Shown: piece after piece, positions 41,974-51,128 of the stretch
How the letters are laid out: every line of letters begins with the position of its first letter
Position numbering within the stretch: the stretch's first letter is position 1
Origin: Anaerolineae bacterium
GTDB taxonomy: Bacteria > Chloroflexota > Anaerolineae > Aggregatilineales > Aggregatilineaceae
Direction of reading: 5' to 3'
DNA: 64,000 nucleotides
Assembly (NCBI GenBank): GCA_018432315.1
Contig: JAHDLB010000025.1
Location: 62,001-126,000, forward strand
Program-made: the position numbers and the translations under genes
The notes under the pieces: model-generated
Told to the model about the DNA's origin: nothing
Databases searched by the model: none
The model's input: the letters and a program-made list of their open reading frames with translations, nothing else

Positions 41974-43395
41974 CTATCGCGCCGCCAGCCACGCCTGCGC
42001 GCGCGCGAGCTGATCGTCCACATCGCCCGCGCCGCCGGTCACCGCGCCGCGCCGCCGCACCGCCGCGTCGAAGTCGAACACGTCCAGCACGTCCGCCTCG
42101 AACACCTCGCTGATCGCCCGGTAATCGTCCAGCGCCAGCGCCGAGGGCGCCGCGCCCTTCGACTCGGCCAGCCGCACTACCTGCCCGGCCAGTCCGTGCG
42201 CCCGGCGGAAGGGCACACCCTTGCTCACCAGGTAATCGGCCAGGTCGGTCGCCAGCATCCCCTCGTCCAGCGCGGCCCGCATCCGGTCCGGATCGATCGC
42301 CAGCGTGCGGACCAATCCCGCCAGCGGGGGCAGCAGCTCCAGCAGTGTATCGACCGCGTCGAATAGCGGCTCTTTGTCCTCTTGCAGGTCCTTGTTATAG
42401 CCGCTGGGCAGCCCCTTGAGCGTCGCCAGGAACCCGCCCAGGTGCCCGATCAGCCGCCCGGCCTTGCCCCGCGCCAGCTCCAGCGGGTCGGGGTTGCGTT
42501 TCTGGGGCATCAGGCTGCTGCCGGTGCTGTATCGCTCGTCCAGCCGGACGAAGCCCAGCGCCGGGTTGGCGTAAACGATCAGGTCTTCGGCCAGCCGGCT
42601 GAGGTGCGTGCCCAGCAGCGCCAGCGCGAACAGGCATTCCGCCACGTGATCGCGGTCCGCGACGGCGTCCAGGCTGTTGGGAGTGGGGCGCGTGAAACCC
42701 AGCCGCGCCGCGAGGCGCGCGCGGTCGACCGGGTAGGGCGTCCCGGCCAGCGCGCCGGAGCCGAGCGGGCACTTGTCGCGCCACGCCGCGGCGAGAGTGT
42801 CCAGGCGCTCGACGTCGCGGACCAGCGCCCAGAAGTGGCCCAGCCACCAGTGCGGCACGGCCAGCGGTTGGGCCGGCTGGAAATGGGTATATCCCGGCAT
42901 GACCGCCCCGCGCGCGGACTCCGCCTGCTCGACCAGCGCCCCGGCCAGGTCCAGCAGCGCGGCCTGCACCGACTCGCGCACGCGCAGCAGCCACAGCAGC
43001 ACGTCGGTCGCCACCTGGTCGTTGCGGCTGCGCCCGGTGTGCAGCTTGCCCGCCACGTCGCCCACCAACTCGCCCAGGCGGCGCTCGACGGCGGTGTGAA
43101 TGTCCTCGTCGCCCGGCGCGGGCGCGAACGTCCCCGCCGCGAACTCGGCGCGCACGCGCTCCAGCCCGTCGGCGAGAGCCGCGCGCTCGGACTCCGCCAG
43201 CACGCCTGCCCCGGCCAGCGCTTCGGCCCAGGCGATGCTGCCGGTGATGTCCTCGTCGTACAGGCGCCAGTCGAAGCGCAGGCTGTCGTTCAGCCGGCGC
43301 ACGGCGTCATCGGTGGACCTCGAAAATGCCCCGCCCCACAGCGTACCGATCCGGGCCTGTGGGGTTTGTTCACTTGGATTACCCTGGTTGCTCAT
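41974..43395 (-). CDS. argH: Argininosuccinate lyase
   Basis: A 473-residue enzyme of the fumarase/aspartase superfamily. It splits argininosuccinate into arginine and fumarate. Seen: LWGGAFSRSTDDAVRRLNDS at the start, EDIHTAVERRL, KLHTGRSRNDQVATD, PGYTHFQPAQP with the catalytic His, and the signature GSSLMPQKRNPDP near residue 290. The ATG at 43395 is used; an in-frame GTG stands three codons earlier. argG lies upstream on the same strand, separated by a DUF4386 gene. Confidence 0.95.
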   Translation of the reverse strand: MSNQGNPSEQTPQARIGTLWGGAFSRSTDDAVRRLNDSLRFDWRLYDEDITGSIAWAEALAGAGVLAESERAALADGLERVRAEFAAGTFAPAPGDEDIHTAVERRLGELVGDVAGKLHTGRSRNDQVATDVLLWLLRVRESVQAALLDLAGALVEQAESARGAVMPGYTHFQPAQPLAVPHWWLGHFWALVRDVERLDTLAAAWRDKCPLGSGALAGTPYPVDRARLAARLGFTRPTPNSLDAVADRDHVAECLFALALLGTHLSRLAEDLIVYANPALGFVRLDERYSTGSSLMPQKRNPDPLELARGKAGRLIGHLGGFLATLKGLPSGYNKDLQEDKEPLFDAVDTLLELLPPLAGLVRTLAIDPDRMRAALDEGMLATDLADYLVSKGVPFRRAHGLAGQVVRLAESKGAAPSALALDDYRAISEVFEADVLDVFDFDAAVRRRGAVTGGAGDVDDQLARAQAWLAAR

Positions 43396-43514
43396 GTGTT
43401 TCACTTATCCGGCCAACTGGTCATCGGTTGAGACGCTTTGTTATGCTGCTTGACTGGACAAAGCCGGGCTCAGAGGCTATTCGAAAGTTCTTTACCTCAC
43501 CCGTACCGCATAAT

Positions 43515-43530
43515 GGCGGAGATCTCCGCC
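43515..43530. repeat. Perfect 16-bp palindrome upstream of argH
   Basis: GGCGGAGATCTCCGCC is fully self-complementary. It lies between the end of the DUF4386 gene and argH. It could be an operator or a short hairpin; there is no T-run to make it a terminator. Confidence 0.4.
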
Positions 43531-43558
43531 GCTCGTATGTATCTGGTATCACATCGTA

Positions 43559-44275
43559 TCACACGTCTAAAACACCGTTGCGGGCTGTCGCAGGGGCAGG
43601 GCCAGATACGGCGGCATTGAAGCCTTTCACGATCAACCAGACGGCCATCACCATTTCCTGCAGGGCCATCGGCATATTCAAAAGGATATACGTCGTCGAG
43701 TCTGCCTCCACGACATCGAACAGATCCAACAAGGCTGCGGCTACATAAAAGAATACCGCGATGATACCCCAGGCGGATAGCCAACGAGGAATGAGTTTTG
43801 ACCGGTACAACAGATAGTAGAACATCAACGCGCCCAGGGGAAAAATGAGTGACACGATGGTACCCGCGTTGTCCCCTGTTTCTACTAACGCAGTGCCCAA
43901 CATCTCAAAACTGGAGACATCCGAGGCTTGAACATATTCCTGGCTTATCGGCACCAGCAGCAACCAACTGATAACCACGATGATATAGGTACCGGCTTCC
44001 AGAGCCCCCCGGAAAACGATATATCCGAGGGCTAAGGCTTCATTCTGTCTTTTCAACACGGGGAAGGCTACAATGGGAACCATTGCCAGGGATAAGCCCA
44101 TAATCAACACACAAAGCGCTGCGGTGATCATCTGGGGTTCGTGTGCAGAGATTTCAGCAAGATAATCCGAAGCATCAAGCAGGGGACTTGAAACAACAAC
44201 GCTCAGCACGCCTGCGACCGTCCCGATGATGTAGAACAGTCCCACAGCTAAAGCGATTTTTCGATCGGTAGCCAT
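43559..44275 (-). CDS. DUF4386 family membrane protein
   Basis: A 238-residue protein with six hydrophobic segments. It begins KIALAVGLFYIIGTVAGVLS and contains ALALGYIVFRGALEAGTYIIVVISW, both typical of DUF4386, whose role is unknown. AAGGAG lies upstream of the ATG. The gene and its flanks are visibly AT-richer than argG and argH on either side, suggesting later insertion between them. A long inverted repeat stands just upstream. Confidence 0.8.
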   Translation of the reverse strand: MATDRKIALAVGLFYIIGTVAGVLSVVVSSPLLDASDYLAEISAHEPQMITAALCVLIMGLSLAMVPIVAFPVLKRQNEALALGYIVFRGALEAGTYIIVVISWLLLVPISQEYVQASDVSSFEMLGTALVETGDNAGTIVSLIFPLGALMFYYLLYRSKLIPRWLSAWGIIAVFFYVAAALLDLFDVVEADSTTYILLNMPMALQEMVMAVWLIVKGFNAAVSGPAPATARNGVLDV

Positions 44276-44311
44276 GTTTTCTCCTTACTCGACTTTCGCC
44301 TTAGTATACCC

Positions 44312-44358
44312 GCTGGAGTTTCGCCTTTTCCATGCTAATTTTCTGGCGAAACTCCAGC
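44312..44358. repeat. 14-bp perfect inverted repeat between argG and DUF4386
   Basis: GCTGGAGTTTCGCC (44312-44325) and GGCGAAACTCCAGC (44345-44358) are separated by 19 AT-rich bases. On the minus strand a TATACT follows shortly after. It could terminate argG, act as an operator for the DUF4386 gene, or mark an insertion boundary. Confidence 0.6.
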
Positions 44359-44399
44359 CCTCAATTCGGATTGTCCTGCAACCCTGTTCAAATGACCTC

Positions 44400-45656
44400 T
44401 CAGTCCCGCTTGAAGCGGGTGTAATCCGGCTGGCGATAGCGGCTGGCGCCGGTGCCGTCGATGCTGAGCATGGCGTCGACCTTCATCGGCAGGCCGATCA
44501 TGTTGATGAAGCCCTTGGCGTCGTTCTGGTCGTAGATGTCCATGTGACCGAACGAGGCGTAATCCTCGCGGTAGAGGCTGTAGGGGCTCTTGCGCCCGGC
44601 GATGATCACGTTGCCCTTGTACAGCCGGAGGCGCACCGTGCCGGTCACGGTCTGCTGCGTCTCCTGCACAAAAGCGTCCAGCGCCTCGCGCAGGCGGGTA
44701 TACCACATGCCGTTGTAGACCAGCTCGGCGTATTTGACCGCGATGAAATCCTTGTAGTGCATCACCTGCTTGTCCAGGCACAGGCTCTCCAGCGCCTGGT
44801 GCGCCACGTGCAGGATCGTGCCGCCGGGGGTCTCGTACACGCCGCGGCTCTTCATGCCCACCAGCCGGTTCTCGACCATGTCCACCCGGCCAATGCCGTT
44901 CTCCGCGGCGAGCCTGTTCAGGCGATCGAACAGCGGCACGGGGTCCATCGCCGCCCCGTCCAGCGCCACCGGGATTCCCTTCTCGAACCCGATCTCGACC
45001 AGCGTCGACTCGTCGGGCGCGTCCATCGGGCTGCGGGTCAGCACGTACATATCCTCTTCCGGCTCGTTCCACGGGTCTTCGAGCGGGCCGCCCTCGTGGC
45101 TCATGTGGAACATGTTGCGGTCGCGGCTGTAGATGCTCTTGAGCGTGGACGTGATCGGGACGTTGTACTCCTCGGCATACGCGATCGCGTCTTCCCGGCT
45201 GCGGATGTCCCACTCGCGCCAGGGGGCGATCACCTGGAGCTTGGGATTGAGCGCCATCGCCGTCAGCTCGAACCGCACCTGGTCGTTGCCCTTGCCAGTG
45301 CAGCCATGCGCGATGGCTTCCGCGCCTTCCGCCTCGGCGATCTCGATCAGGTGCTTGGCGATCAGCGGGCGGGCGAACGACGTGCCGAGCAGGTAGACGC
45401 GCTCGTAAACGGCCCCGGCCTGCACGGTCGGGAAGACGAAATCGGTCAGGAACTCCTCGCGCAGGTCGCGGATGTAGAGCTTGCTGGCGCCGGTCCTGAG
45501 CGCTTTCTCCTCAAGCCCGTCGAGTTCTTCCTCTTGCCCGAGGTCGGCGGTGAAACAGATCACCTCGCAGCGATAGTTTTCGCGCAGCCACGTCACAATG
45601 ATGGATGTATCGAGGCCGCCACTATAGGCGAGAACTACCTTGTTAACCGGTTGCAT
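44400..45656 (-). CDS. argG: Argininosuccinate synthase
   Basis: A 418-residue enzyme that joins citrulline and aspartate using ATP. The N-type ATP pyrophosphatase loop [15 protein letters not shown] is at residues 10-24. Seen also: [59 protein letters not shown], and [18 protein letters not shown]. The start at 45656 has AAAGGA upstream and removes an unconserved extension. It lacks a visible terminator-type attenuator, but an 11-codon ORF with tandem Arg codons lies upstream (45762-45727 on the minus strand). Confidence 0.95.
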   Translation of the reverse strand: MQPVNKVVLAYSGGLDTSIIVTWLRENYRCEVICFTADLGQEEELDGLEEKALRTGASKLYIRDLREEFLTDFVFPTVQAGAVYERVYLLGTSFARPLIAKHLIEIAEAEGAEAIAHGCTGKGNDQVRFELTAMALNPKLQVIAPWREWDIRSREDAIAYAEEYNVPITSTLKSIYSRDRNMFHMSHEGGPLEDPWNEPEEDMYVLTRSPMDAPDESTLVEIGFEKGIPVALDGAAMDPVPLFDRLNRLAAENGIGRVDMVENRLVGMKSRGVYETPGGTILHVAHQALESLCLDKQVMHYKDFIAVKYAELVYNGMWYTRLREALDAFVQETQQTVTGTVRLRLYKGNVIIAGRKSPYSLYREDYASFGHMDIYDQNDAKGFINMIGLPMKVDAMLSIDGTGASRYRQPDYTRFKRD

Positions 45657-45872
45657 GGTCGTTGTGTCCTTTCGTGACTGGCGTTGTGCAGACTGTCCGG
45701 CGAGTTTAGCTCCATTACAGGGCGCGTTATTTGGTGTTTTTGCCCAAACGACGGGACGGCATTCTCGGATAAACTCACAAATCCAAATTGAAGTATTGTC
45801 GCTATGCTTAACGCACGCTTGCCGGCCAGGATACCCCCACCGCTGCCCCGCTGCGCTCTCCCTGGCTGAGAT

Positions 45873-45901
45873 TTGCATTTCGTGCGGAATCTGATTAATA
45901 T
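45873..45901 (+). promoter_or_regulatory. Promoter of the amino-acid ABC transporter operon
   Basis: TTGCAT (45873-45878) and TAATAT (45896-45901) with a 17-base spacer; predicted start near 45908. Confidence 0.55.
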
Positions 45902-46076
45902 AGTGCCTCACTCTCCACGATAATACAAGCAGCATCATTACAAATCCCGTCGAAAGGAGGTCCGCCACCGGCCAACACCCGAATGCACTCCCAACCACAA
46001 CTCAGATCTGTCACACACATCCTTACCATCCACGCGGATTAGCTGTTTAGTTTAAACAGACATAGAGGAGAACATC
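45902..46076 (+). promoter_or_regulatory. Long 5' leader of the transporter operon
   Basis: About 170 bases of untranslated leader within the 420-bp gap between argG and the transporter. It holds a near-perfect Shine-Dalgarno sequence (AAAGGAGGT, 45953-45961) with no start codon in range, a possible 19-codon frame (45983-46042), and directly after that frame's stop a 7-bp hairpin (CTGTTTA 46043-46049, TAAACAG 46053-46059) just before the real ribosome binding site. Roles are unproven. The remaining gap toward argG shows a further small frame only. Confidence 0.3.
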
Positions 46077-47153
46077 ATGCAGAGAATCGCTCGCTCATTG
46101 GTTTTCACCGGCCTGGCGCTCGCCCTGGTGGCGACGCTGGCCCTGCCGGTGGCTGGCCGCGCCCTGGCGCAAGACGATGCCAGCCTGCTGGACACCGTCA
46201 TCAGCCGTGGCCGCCTGATCTGCGGCGTCAACGGACAGGTTCCCGGCTTCTCGTTCCTGGACCCGGATACCGGCGAAATGAACGGCTTCGACGCCGACTT
46301 CTGCCGCGCACTGGCCGCCGCGATTTTTGGCGAAGTGACGGCGGACAACCTGGAATTCGTGCCGACCACTGCGCAGGAACGCTTCACTGCCCTGCAGACC
46401 GGGCAGATCGACGTCCTCATCCGTAACACCACCTGGACGCTGTCGCGCGATGCGGAGCTGGGCATCGACTTTGGCCCCACCACCTACTACGACGGCCAGG
46501 GCGTCATGGTCCATGCCGACATGGGCGTCGCCTCGCTCGACGAGCTGGACGGCGCATCGATCTGCACGCTGACCGGCACGACCACCGAGCTGAACATCAC
46601 CGAGGCGATGGAAGCCCGCGGGCTGAGCTACGAGCTGGTGCCGTTCGAGCAGTCGAGCGAGACGCTGGCTGCGTTCGAAGAGCGCCGCTGCGACGCGCTG
46701 ACGTCCGACCAGAGCCAGTTAGCCGGCCTGCGCTCCAGCTCGGCGGATCCCGGCTCGATCGTCGTGCTGCCGGAAGTGATCTCCAAAGAACCGCTCGGCC
46801 CGGCCTACATCCAGGGCGATTCGCGTTGGGCGGACGTGGTGAACTGGGTCGTTTACGCGACCTTCACCGCCGAGGAGTTCGGCATCACGCAGGCGAACGT
46901 CGATGACTTCCTGTCCTCGACCGACGAGCGCGTGCAGCGCTTCCTCGGCCAGGGCGATGTGGCGTCCGGCTCGTTGATCGGCCTGGACAACGACTTCACG
47001 GTCAACGTGATCCGCGCCGTCGGCAACTACGGCGAGATCTACGAGCGCACCGTGGGCATCGACACGCCGCTGGGCCTGGATCGTTCCGGCGGCCTGGGCC
47101 TCAACCAACTGTGGACCGACGGCGGTCTGCTCTACGCGCCGGCCTGGCGTTAA
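46077..47153 (+). CDS. aapJ: Amino-acid ABC transporter substrate-binding protein (AapJ/BztA family)
   Basis: A 358-residue exported binding protein with a signal peptide ending near RALAQ (residue 31). The mature part begins LDTVISRGRLICGVNGQVPGFS and contains GFDADFCRALAAAIFG and RFTALQTGQIDVLIRNTTWT, characteristic of the AapJ/BztA class that captures general L-amino acids such as glutamate, glutamine and aspartate. AGAGGAG precedes the ATG. A strong hairpin after the gene should keep binding-protein mRNA more abundant than that of the permeases. Confidence 0.93.
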   Translation: MQRIARSLVFTGLALALVATLALPVAGRALAQDDASLLDTVISRGRLICGVNGQVPGFSFLDPDTGEMNGFDADFCRALAAAIFGEVTADNLEFVPTTAQERFTALQTGQIDVLIRNTTWTLSRDAELGIDFGPTTYYDGQGVMVHADMGVASLDELDGASICTLTGTTTELNITEAMEARGLSYELVPFEQSSETLAAFEERRCDALTSDQSQLAGLRSSSADPGSIVVLPEVISKEPLGPAYIQGDSRWADVVNWVVYATFTAEEFGITQANVDDFLSSTDERVQRFLGQGDVASGSLIGLDNDFTVNVIRAVGNYGEIYERTVGIDTPLGLDRSGGLGLNQLWTDGGLLYAPAWR

Positions 47154-47176
47154 CCCGTCACACCGGTTTTACCCGC

Positions 47177-47206
47177 TCTCCCTGGGGACTCAGCGCCCCA
47201 GGGAGA
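47177..47206 (+). terminator. Intercistronic stem-loop between aapJ and aapQ
   Basis: An 11-bp perfect stem (47177-47187 with 47196-47206, core CTCCCTGGGG) has an eight-base loop and no T-run. Such hairpins commonly protect binding-protein transcripts from 3' decay or limit read-through, so this is not a full terminator. Confidence 0.6.
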
Positions 47207-47282
47207 CGCTCACCGGCGGGCGCCGTGACCGGGCCGCGTCTTTCCTTTCTGCCGTCGCCGTGCACCACCAGGGGTCCTCACC

Positions 47283-48485
47283 ATGACCGAACATAGACCC
47301 TCGACATTCGACAAATCGCTTCATGCGCCCGTCCCCCTGTGGCGCGACATCCGCGTGATCCAGATCGTCGCGCAGGTCGCCTTCCTAGTCGCCGTTGTCG
47401 CCGCCGGTTTCCTGCTGATCAACAACCTGATCAACAACCTGGAAGCGAGCAAGATCTCGATCGATTTTGGCGTGCTGGAGCGCCCGTTCGGGACCAAGAT
47501 CTCCGAGGGGCAGCTCGACTTCAATCCCGGCGAGTCGTCCAACTGGAAGGCTCTGCGGGCCGGGCTGCAAAACACGCTGCGCGTGGTCGTCGTCGGCCTC
47601 GCCGGGGCGACCATCCTCGGCGTGCTGGTCGGCATCGGGCGGCTGTCCACGAACTTCCTGGTGCGCAGCGTGGCCGTGACGTATATCGAGATTTTCCGCA
47701 ACACGCCGCTGCTGGTCCAGCTTTATTTCATTTACCGCGGCCTGCGGCTCACCCTGCCCGAGAGCCTGGCCGATTCGTACCGGCTGCCCGGCCCGGTCTT
47801 CATCAACCGCCGCGCGATCAATTTCCCGCTGGTGCAGGGGACGGACACCGCCTGGCTGCTGTATGCCGGACTCGCCGCCGGGGTGACGGTCGGGATCGGG
47901 CTGTGGATCTGGCGGCTGCGCGTTCAGGACCGCACCGGCCAACCCGCCCACACCGTTCGCTGGTTCGTGCCCGCCGTACTAATCGGCGCCGCCGCCGGGT
48001 GGCTGGCCTCCGGCGACCCGTTCACGGTGGATTATCCCCGGCTGGAGACGTTCAACTTCGCCGGCGGCGACCGCCTCTCGGCGGAATATACGGCGCTCAC
48101 CCTGGGCCTGATCCTGTACACCGCCGCGTTCATCGCCGACATCGTGCGGGCGGGCATCCAGGCCGTGCCTTACGGGCAGATCGAGGCCGCTCGCGCCCAG
48201 GGATTCAGCGGCGGCCAGACGCTGCGGCTGATCGTGCTGCCCCAGGCGCTGCGCCTGATCATCCCGCCGCTGGGCAACCAGTACCTGAACCTGGCGAAGA
48301 ACTCCAGCCTGGGCATCGCCATCGGCTTCTTCGACGTCTACAACGTCGCCAACGTGATCTCCAACCAGACGGGGCAGTCGGTCGCGCTGTTCGCCGTGAT
48401 GATGCTGATCTACCTGGGCATCAGCCTGACGATCTCGGCGATCATGAACGCGGTCAATTACAGCATGCGGTTGAGGAGTCGGTAA
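47283..48485 (+). CDS. aapQ: Amino-acid ABC transporter permease (AapQ/BztB family)
   Basis: A 400-residue membrane protein. An N-terminal helix near residue 40 is followed by a short outer loop, then the His/Glu/Gln-type permease core from LRAGLQNTLRVVVVGLAGATILG. The EAA-type contact loop with the ATPase is IEAARAQGFSGGQTLRLIVLPQALRLI, with the PQA signature. An extra hydrophobic insert covers about residues 195-250, as is normal in AapQ. It pairs with AapM to form the channel. Confidence 0.92.
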   Translation: MTEHRPSTFDKSLHAPVPLWRDIRVIQIVAQVAFLVAVVAAGFLLINNLINNLEASKISIDFGVLERPFGTKISEGQLDFNPGESSNWKALRAGLQNTLRVVVVGLAGATILGVLVGIGRLSTNFLVRSVAVTYIEIFRNTPLLVQLYFIYRGLRLTLPESLADSYRLPGPVFINRRAINFPLVQGTDTAWLLYAGLAAGVTVGIGLWIWRLRVQDRTGQPAHTVRWFVPAVLIGAAAGWLASGDPFTVDYPRLETFNFAGGDRLSAEYTALTLGLILYTAAFIADIVRAGIQAVPYGQIEAARAQGFSGGQTLRLIVLPQALRLIIPPLGNQYLNLAKNSSLGIAIGFFDVYNVANVISNQTGQSVALFAVMMLIYLGISLTISAIMNAVNYSMRLRSR

Positions 48486-48486
48486 C

Positions 48487-50343
48487 ATGAGCGGACGGAC
48501 ACCGGAATTTTACGTCGCGCCCACCGAGGCCCCGCCCAGCCGCCGCCCGCCCGTCACCAGCATCGGCCCGCTGGGCTGGGTGCGCGCCAACCTGTTCAGC
48601 AGCCCGGCCAACTCCGTCGCCACGGTGATCACGCTGGCGCTGGTCATCTGGTTCATCGTGAGCTTCCTGTCGTGGTCGATTCGCAGCGCGCAGTGGGGCG
48701 TGGTCTACAACAACCTGCGCCTGATCGGCAGCGGCCTGTACGACCGGCGCGAAATCTGGCGCGTCGAGCTGAGCACCGGCATTCTCGTGCTGCTGACCGG
48801 GCTGAGCCTGGGCATCTGGGCGCGGGTGGCGCGGGCCGCTTTCGTCGCCGTGCTGGTCACGCTGGGGATCATCCTGCTCGTGCCGATCCTCGCGGCGCGC
48901 ATCCCCCAGCCGACGATCCACACGCTGATCGAGCCGCGCAAGTCGCCGTCCGATTTCGTGTTCGTCGGCTACAAAGGGGAGACCGTTTCCTTTACCCTCG
49001 CCCCGCAAATCGATCTGGCCGATTTGGACAAGCCGATGATCGGGTTCATCGAGATGCAGTCCCGCGCCGAGTGGTCCACCCAGGCGCGGCAGGCGCGCGC
49101 AGGCGAGCTCGACCTGGCGGCTTACAACCTGGTCGTCAGCCTGCGGCTGGTCGACAAGACGGGGCGCACCGTCTCCACGCCGGACGGCCCCGCCGAGGTC
49201 CGGTTCGGCCCGGACGCGCCGGGCGGCGAGCTGGAAGCCACCCTGCCCGCCGATGGGTGGTACGTGCTCAAGGTGACGCGCGATGACGAGGCCAACGGCG
49301 AGCGCGACGATAACCAGGGCTACGCGTGGCTGCGGATCGATGGCATCGAGCTGTTCTCCAGCCAGGAGGGCCGGACCGCCACGCGCGAGGCGGAATTCGG
49401 CGCGCCGCCGCAGGTCGAGCGCCCGCTGTACGCCGAGGAGAAAGCCTACCGTTTCGAGGGCACGCGCACCTTCGGCGAGTTCATCAACCTCCAGATCGCG
49501 CCCTTCTTCGAGCGCATCGCCATGCCGCTGGCCCTGGGCGCGGCGCTGTTCGCCAACGGCTGGGTGATCGGCGTGCTCGGCAAGCGCGAGCGCGTGGTCC
49601 GGCGCTGGACGCTGATCAGTTGGCTGGTCGCCGCCCCGGTGATCCTGATCATCCTGCGCGGTTTCGGCGGATCGCGAGCGCTGCCGCTGGTGTCGACATC
49701 GGTATGGGGCGGCCTGCTGCTGACCATGCTGCTGACTATCGTGGGCATCACGGCCTCGTTTCCGCTGGGCGTGGCGCTGGCGCTCGGTCGGCGCAGCGAC
49801 CTGCCCGTAATCAAGTGGACCTGCACGCTGTTCATCGAGACTATTCGCGGCGTCCCGCTGATCACGATCCTGTTCATGGCGAAGCTCATCGTGCCGTTCT
49901 TCTGGTCCGGCCTGTCGAACATCGACCTGACGATCCGCATGATGATCGGCCTGACGTTGTTCAGCGCGGCCTACCTGGCCGAAAACGTGCGCGGCGGCCT
50001 GCAGATCATCCCCCACGGGCAGATCGAGGCAGCGCGCGCGCTGGGGCTCAACCCGTTCCTGACGACCACGTTCATCGTGCTGCCCCAGGCGCTGCGCGCA
50101 GTCATCCCGGCCATCGTGGGCCAGTTCATCAGCCTGTTCAAAGACACGTCGCTGGTCGCCGTGGTGGGATTGTTTGAATTGGTGGGCATTGTGGATACTA
50201 TTGTAAGCGGGCAGCCGATCTACCGGCCCTACCAGCGCGAGGCCTATTTCTTCATCGCCATCGTGTACTTCGTCATCAGCTATGCCATGTCGGACGTGAG
50301 CCGGCGGCTGGAGACGTCCGGGGCTGGCAGTCTGCGCCAGTAG
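48487..50343 (+). CDS. aapM: Amino-acid ABC transporter permease (AapM/BztC family) with an inserted extracytoplasmic domain
   Basis: A 618-residue permease, about 230 residues longer than usual AapM proteins. Three early hydrophobic segments (about 35-140) are followed by a soluble block of about 170 residues (145-330), rich in beta strands and containing FVGYKGETVSFTLAP and GWYVLKVTRDDEANGERDDN. Two more segments lead to the conserved permease core, with GVALALGRRSDLPVIK, ETIRGVPLITILFM and the ATPase-contact loop IEAARALGLNPFLTTTFIVLPQALR. It starts two bases after the aapQ stop. Confidence 0.9.
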   Translation: MSGRTPEFYVAPTEAPPSRRPPVTSIGPLGWVRANLFSSPANSVATVITLALVIWFIVSFLSWSIRSAQWGVVYNNLRLIGSGLYDRREIWRVELSTGILVLLTGLSLGIWARVARAAFVAVLVTLGIILLVPILAARIPQPTIHTLIEPRKSPSDFVFVGYKGETVSFTLAPQIDLADLDKPMIGFIEMQSRAEWSTQARQARAGELDLAAYNLVVSLRLVDKTGRTVSTPDGPAEVRFGPDAPGGELEATLPADGWYVLKVTRDDEANGERDDNQGYAWLRIDGIELFSSQEGRTATREAEFGAPPQVERPLYAEEKAYRFEGTRTFGEFINLQIAPFFERIAMPLALGAALFANGWVIGVLGKRERVVRRWTLISWLVAAPVILIILRGFGGSRALPLVSTSVWGGLLLTMLLTIVGITASFPLGVALALGRRSDLPVIKWTCTLFIETIRGVPLITILFMAKLIVPFFWSGLSNIDLTIRMMIGLTLFSAAYLAENVRGGLQIIPHGQIEAARALGLNPFLTTTFIVLPQALRAVIPAIVGQFISLFKDTSLVAVVGLFELVGIVDTIVSGQPIYRPYQREAYFFIAIVYFVISYAMSDVSRRLETSGAGSLRQ

Positions 50344-50364
50344 GCCCGCATCGAAGGGAAGCGC

Positions 50365-51117
50365 TTGATGGGTAACGACAACTCCAACGAACCGATCATC
50401 ATCTGCCGCGACGTCAACAAGTGGTTCGGCAATTTCCACGTGCTCAAGGACGTCAACCTGGAAGTGCAGCCCCAGGAAGTCGTGGTGATCATCGGCCCGT
50501 CGGGATCGGGCAAATCGACGTTCATCCGGTGCATCAACCGCCTGGAAGAACACCAGGAGGGCCAGATCATCGTGGACGGCATCGAGCTAAGCCACGACGT
50601 CCGCAACATCGCCGCCATCCGCAGCGAGATCGGCATGGTCTTCCAGCAGTTCAACCTGTTCCCTCACCTGACCGTCATGCAGAATGTCTCGCTGGCGCCG
50701 CGCTACGTGCGCCGCCAGCCGCGCCGCAACGCCGAAGAGAGCGCGCTCCAGCTTCTGGCCCGCGTGGGGATTCCCGAGCAGGCGCACAAGTATCCCGGCC
50801 AGCTTTCAGGCGGCCAGCAGCAGCGCGTCGCCATCGCGCGCGCTCTGGCGATGCAGCCCAAGATCATGCTGTTCGACGAGCCGACCTCGGCCCTGGACCC
50901 CGAGATGATCAAAGAAGTGCTGGACGTGATGAAAGAGCTGGCGCAGAGCGGCATGACCATGCTCGTGGTAACGCACGAAATGGGCTTCGCGCGCGAGGTG
51001 GCCGACCGCATCGTGCTGTTCGACGAAGGGCGCATTATCGAGATGGGCACGCCCGAACACTTCTTCACCAACCCGCAGCACGAGCGCACCAAACTCTTCC
51101 TGTCGCAGATTCTCTAG
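50365..51117 (+). CDS. aapP: Amino-acid ABC transporter ATP-binding protein (AapP/BztD family)
   Basis: A 250-residue ATPase. Walker A is GPSGSGKST near residue 46, the Q-loop is [13 protein letters not shown], the signature is [15 protein letters not shown], Walker B is [14 protein letters not shown], and the switch His is in [12 protein letters not shown]. All match polar amino-acid importers. It powers the AapQM channel. It starts 21 bp after aapM; the stress protein follows 11 bp after its stop. Confidence 0.95.
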   Translation: MMGNDNSNEPIIICRDVNKWFGNFHVLKDVNLEVQPQEVVVIIGPSGSGKSTFIRCINRLEEHQEGQIIVDGIELSHDVRNIAAIRSEIGMVFQQFNLFPHLTVMQNVSLAPRYVRRQPRRNAEESALQLLARVGIPEQAHKYPGQLSGGQQQRVAIARALAMQPKIMLFDEPTSALDPEMIKEVLDVMKELAQSGMTMLVVTHEMGFAREVADRIVLFDEGRIIEMGTPEHFFTNPQHERTKLFLSQIL

Positions 51118-51128
51118 GGAGCAGGAGC

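Noticed and set aside
48454-50553. A very long open frame antisense to the aapM and aapP genes
   Set aside because: Third-position GC bias keeps antisense frames open. The translation is Gln/Arg/Asp-rich with no family pattern, while the sense frames encode clear transporter proteins.
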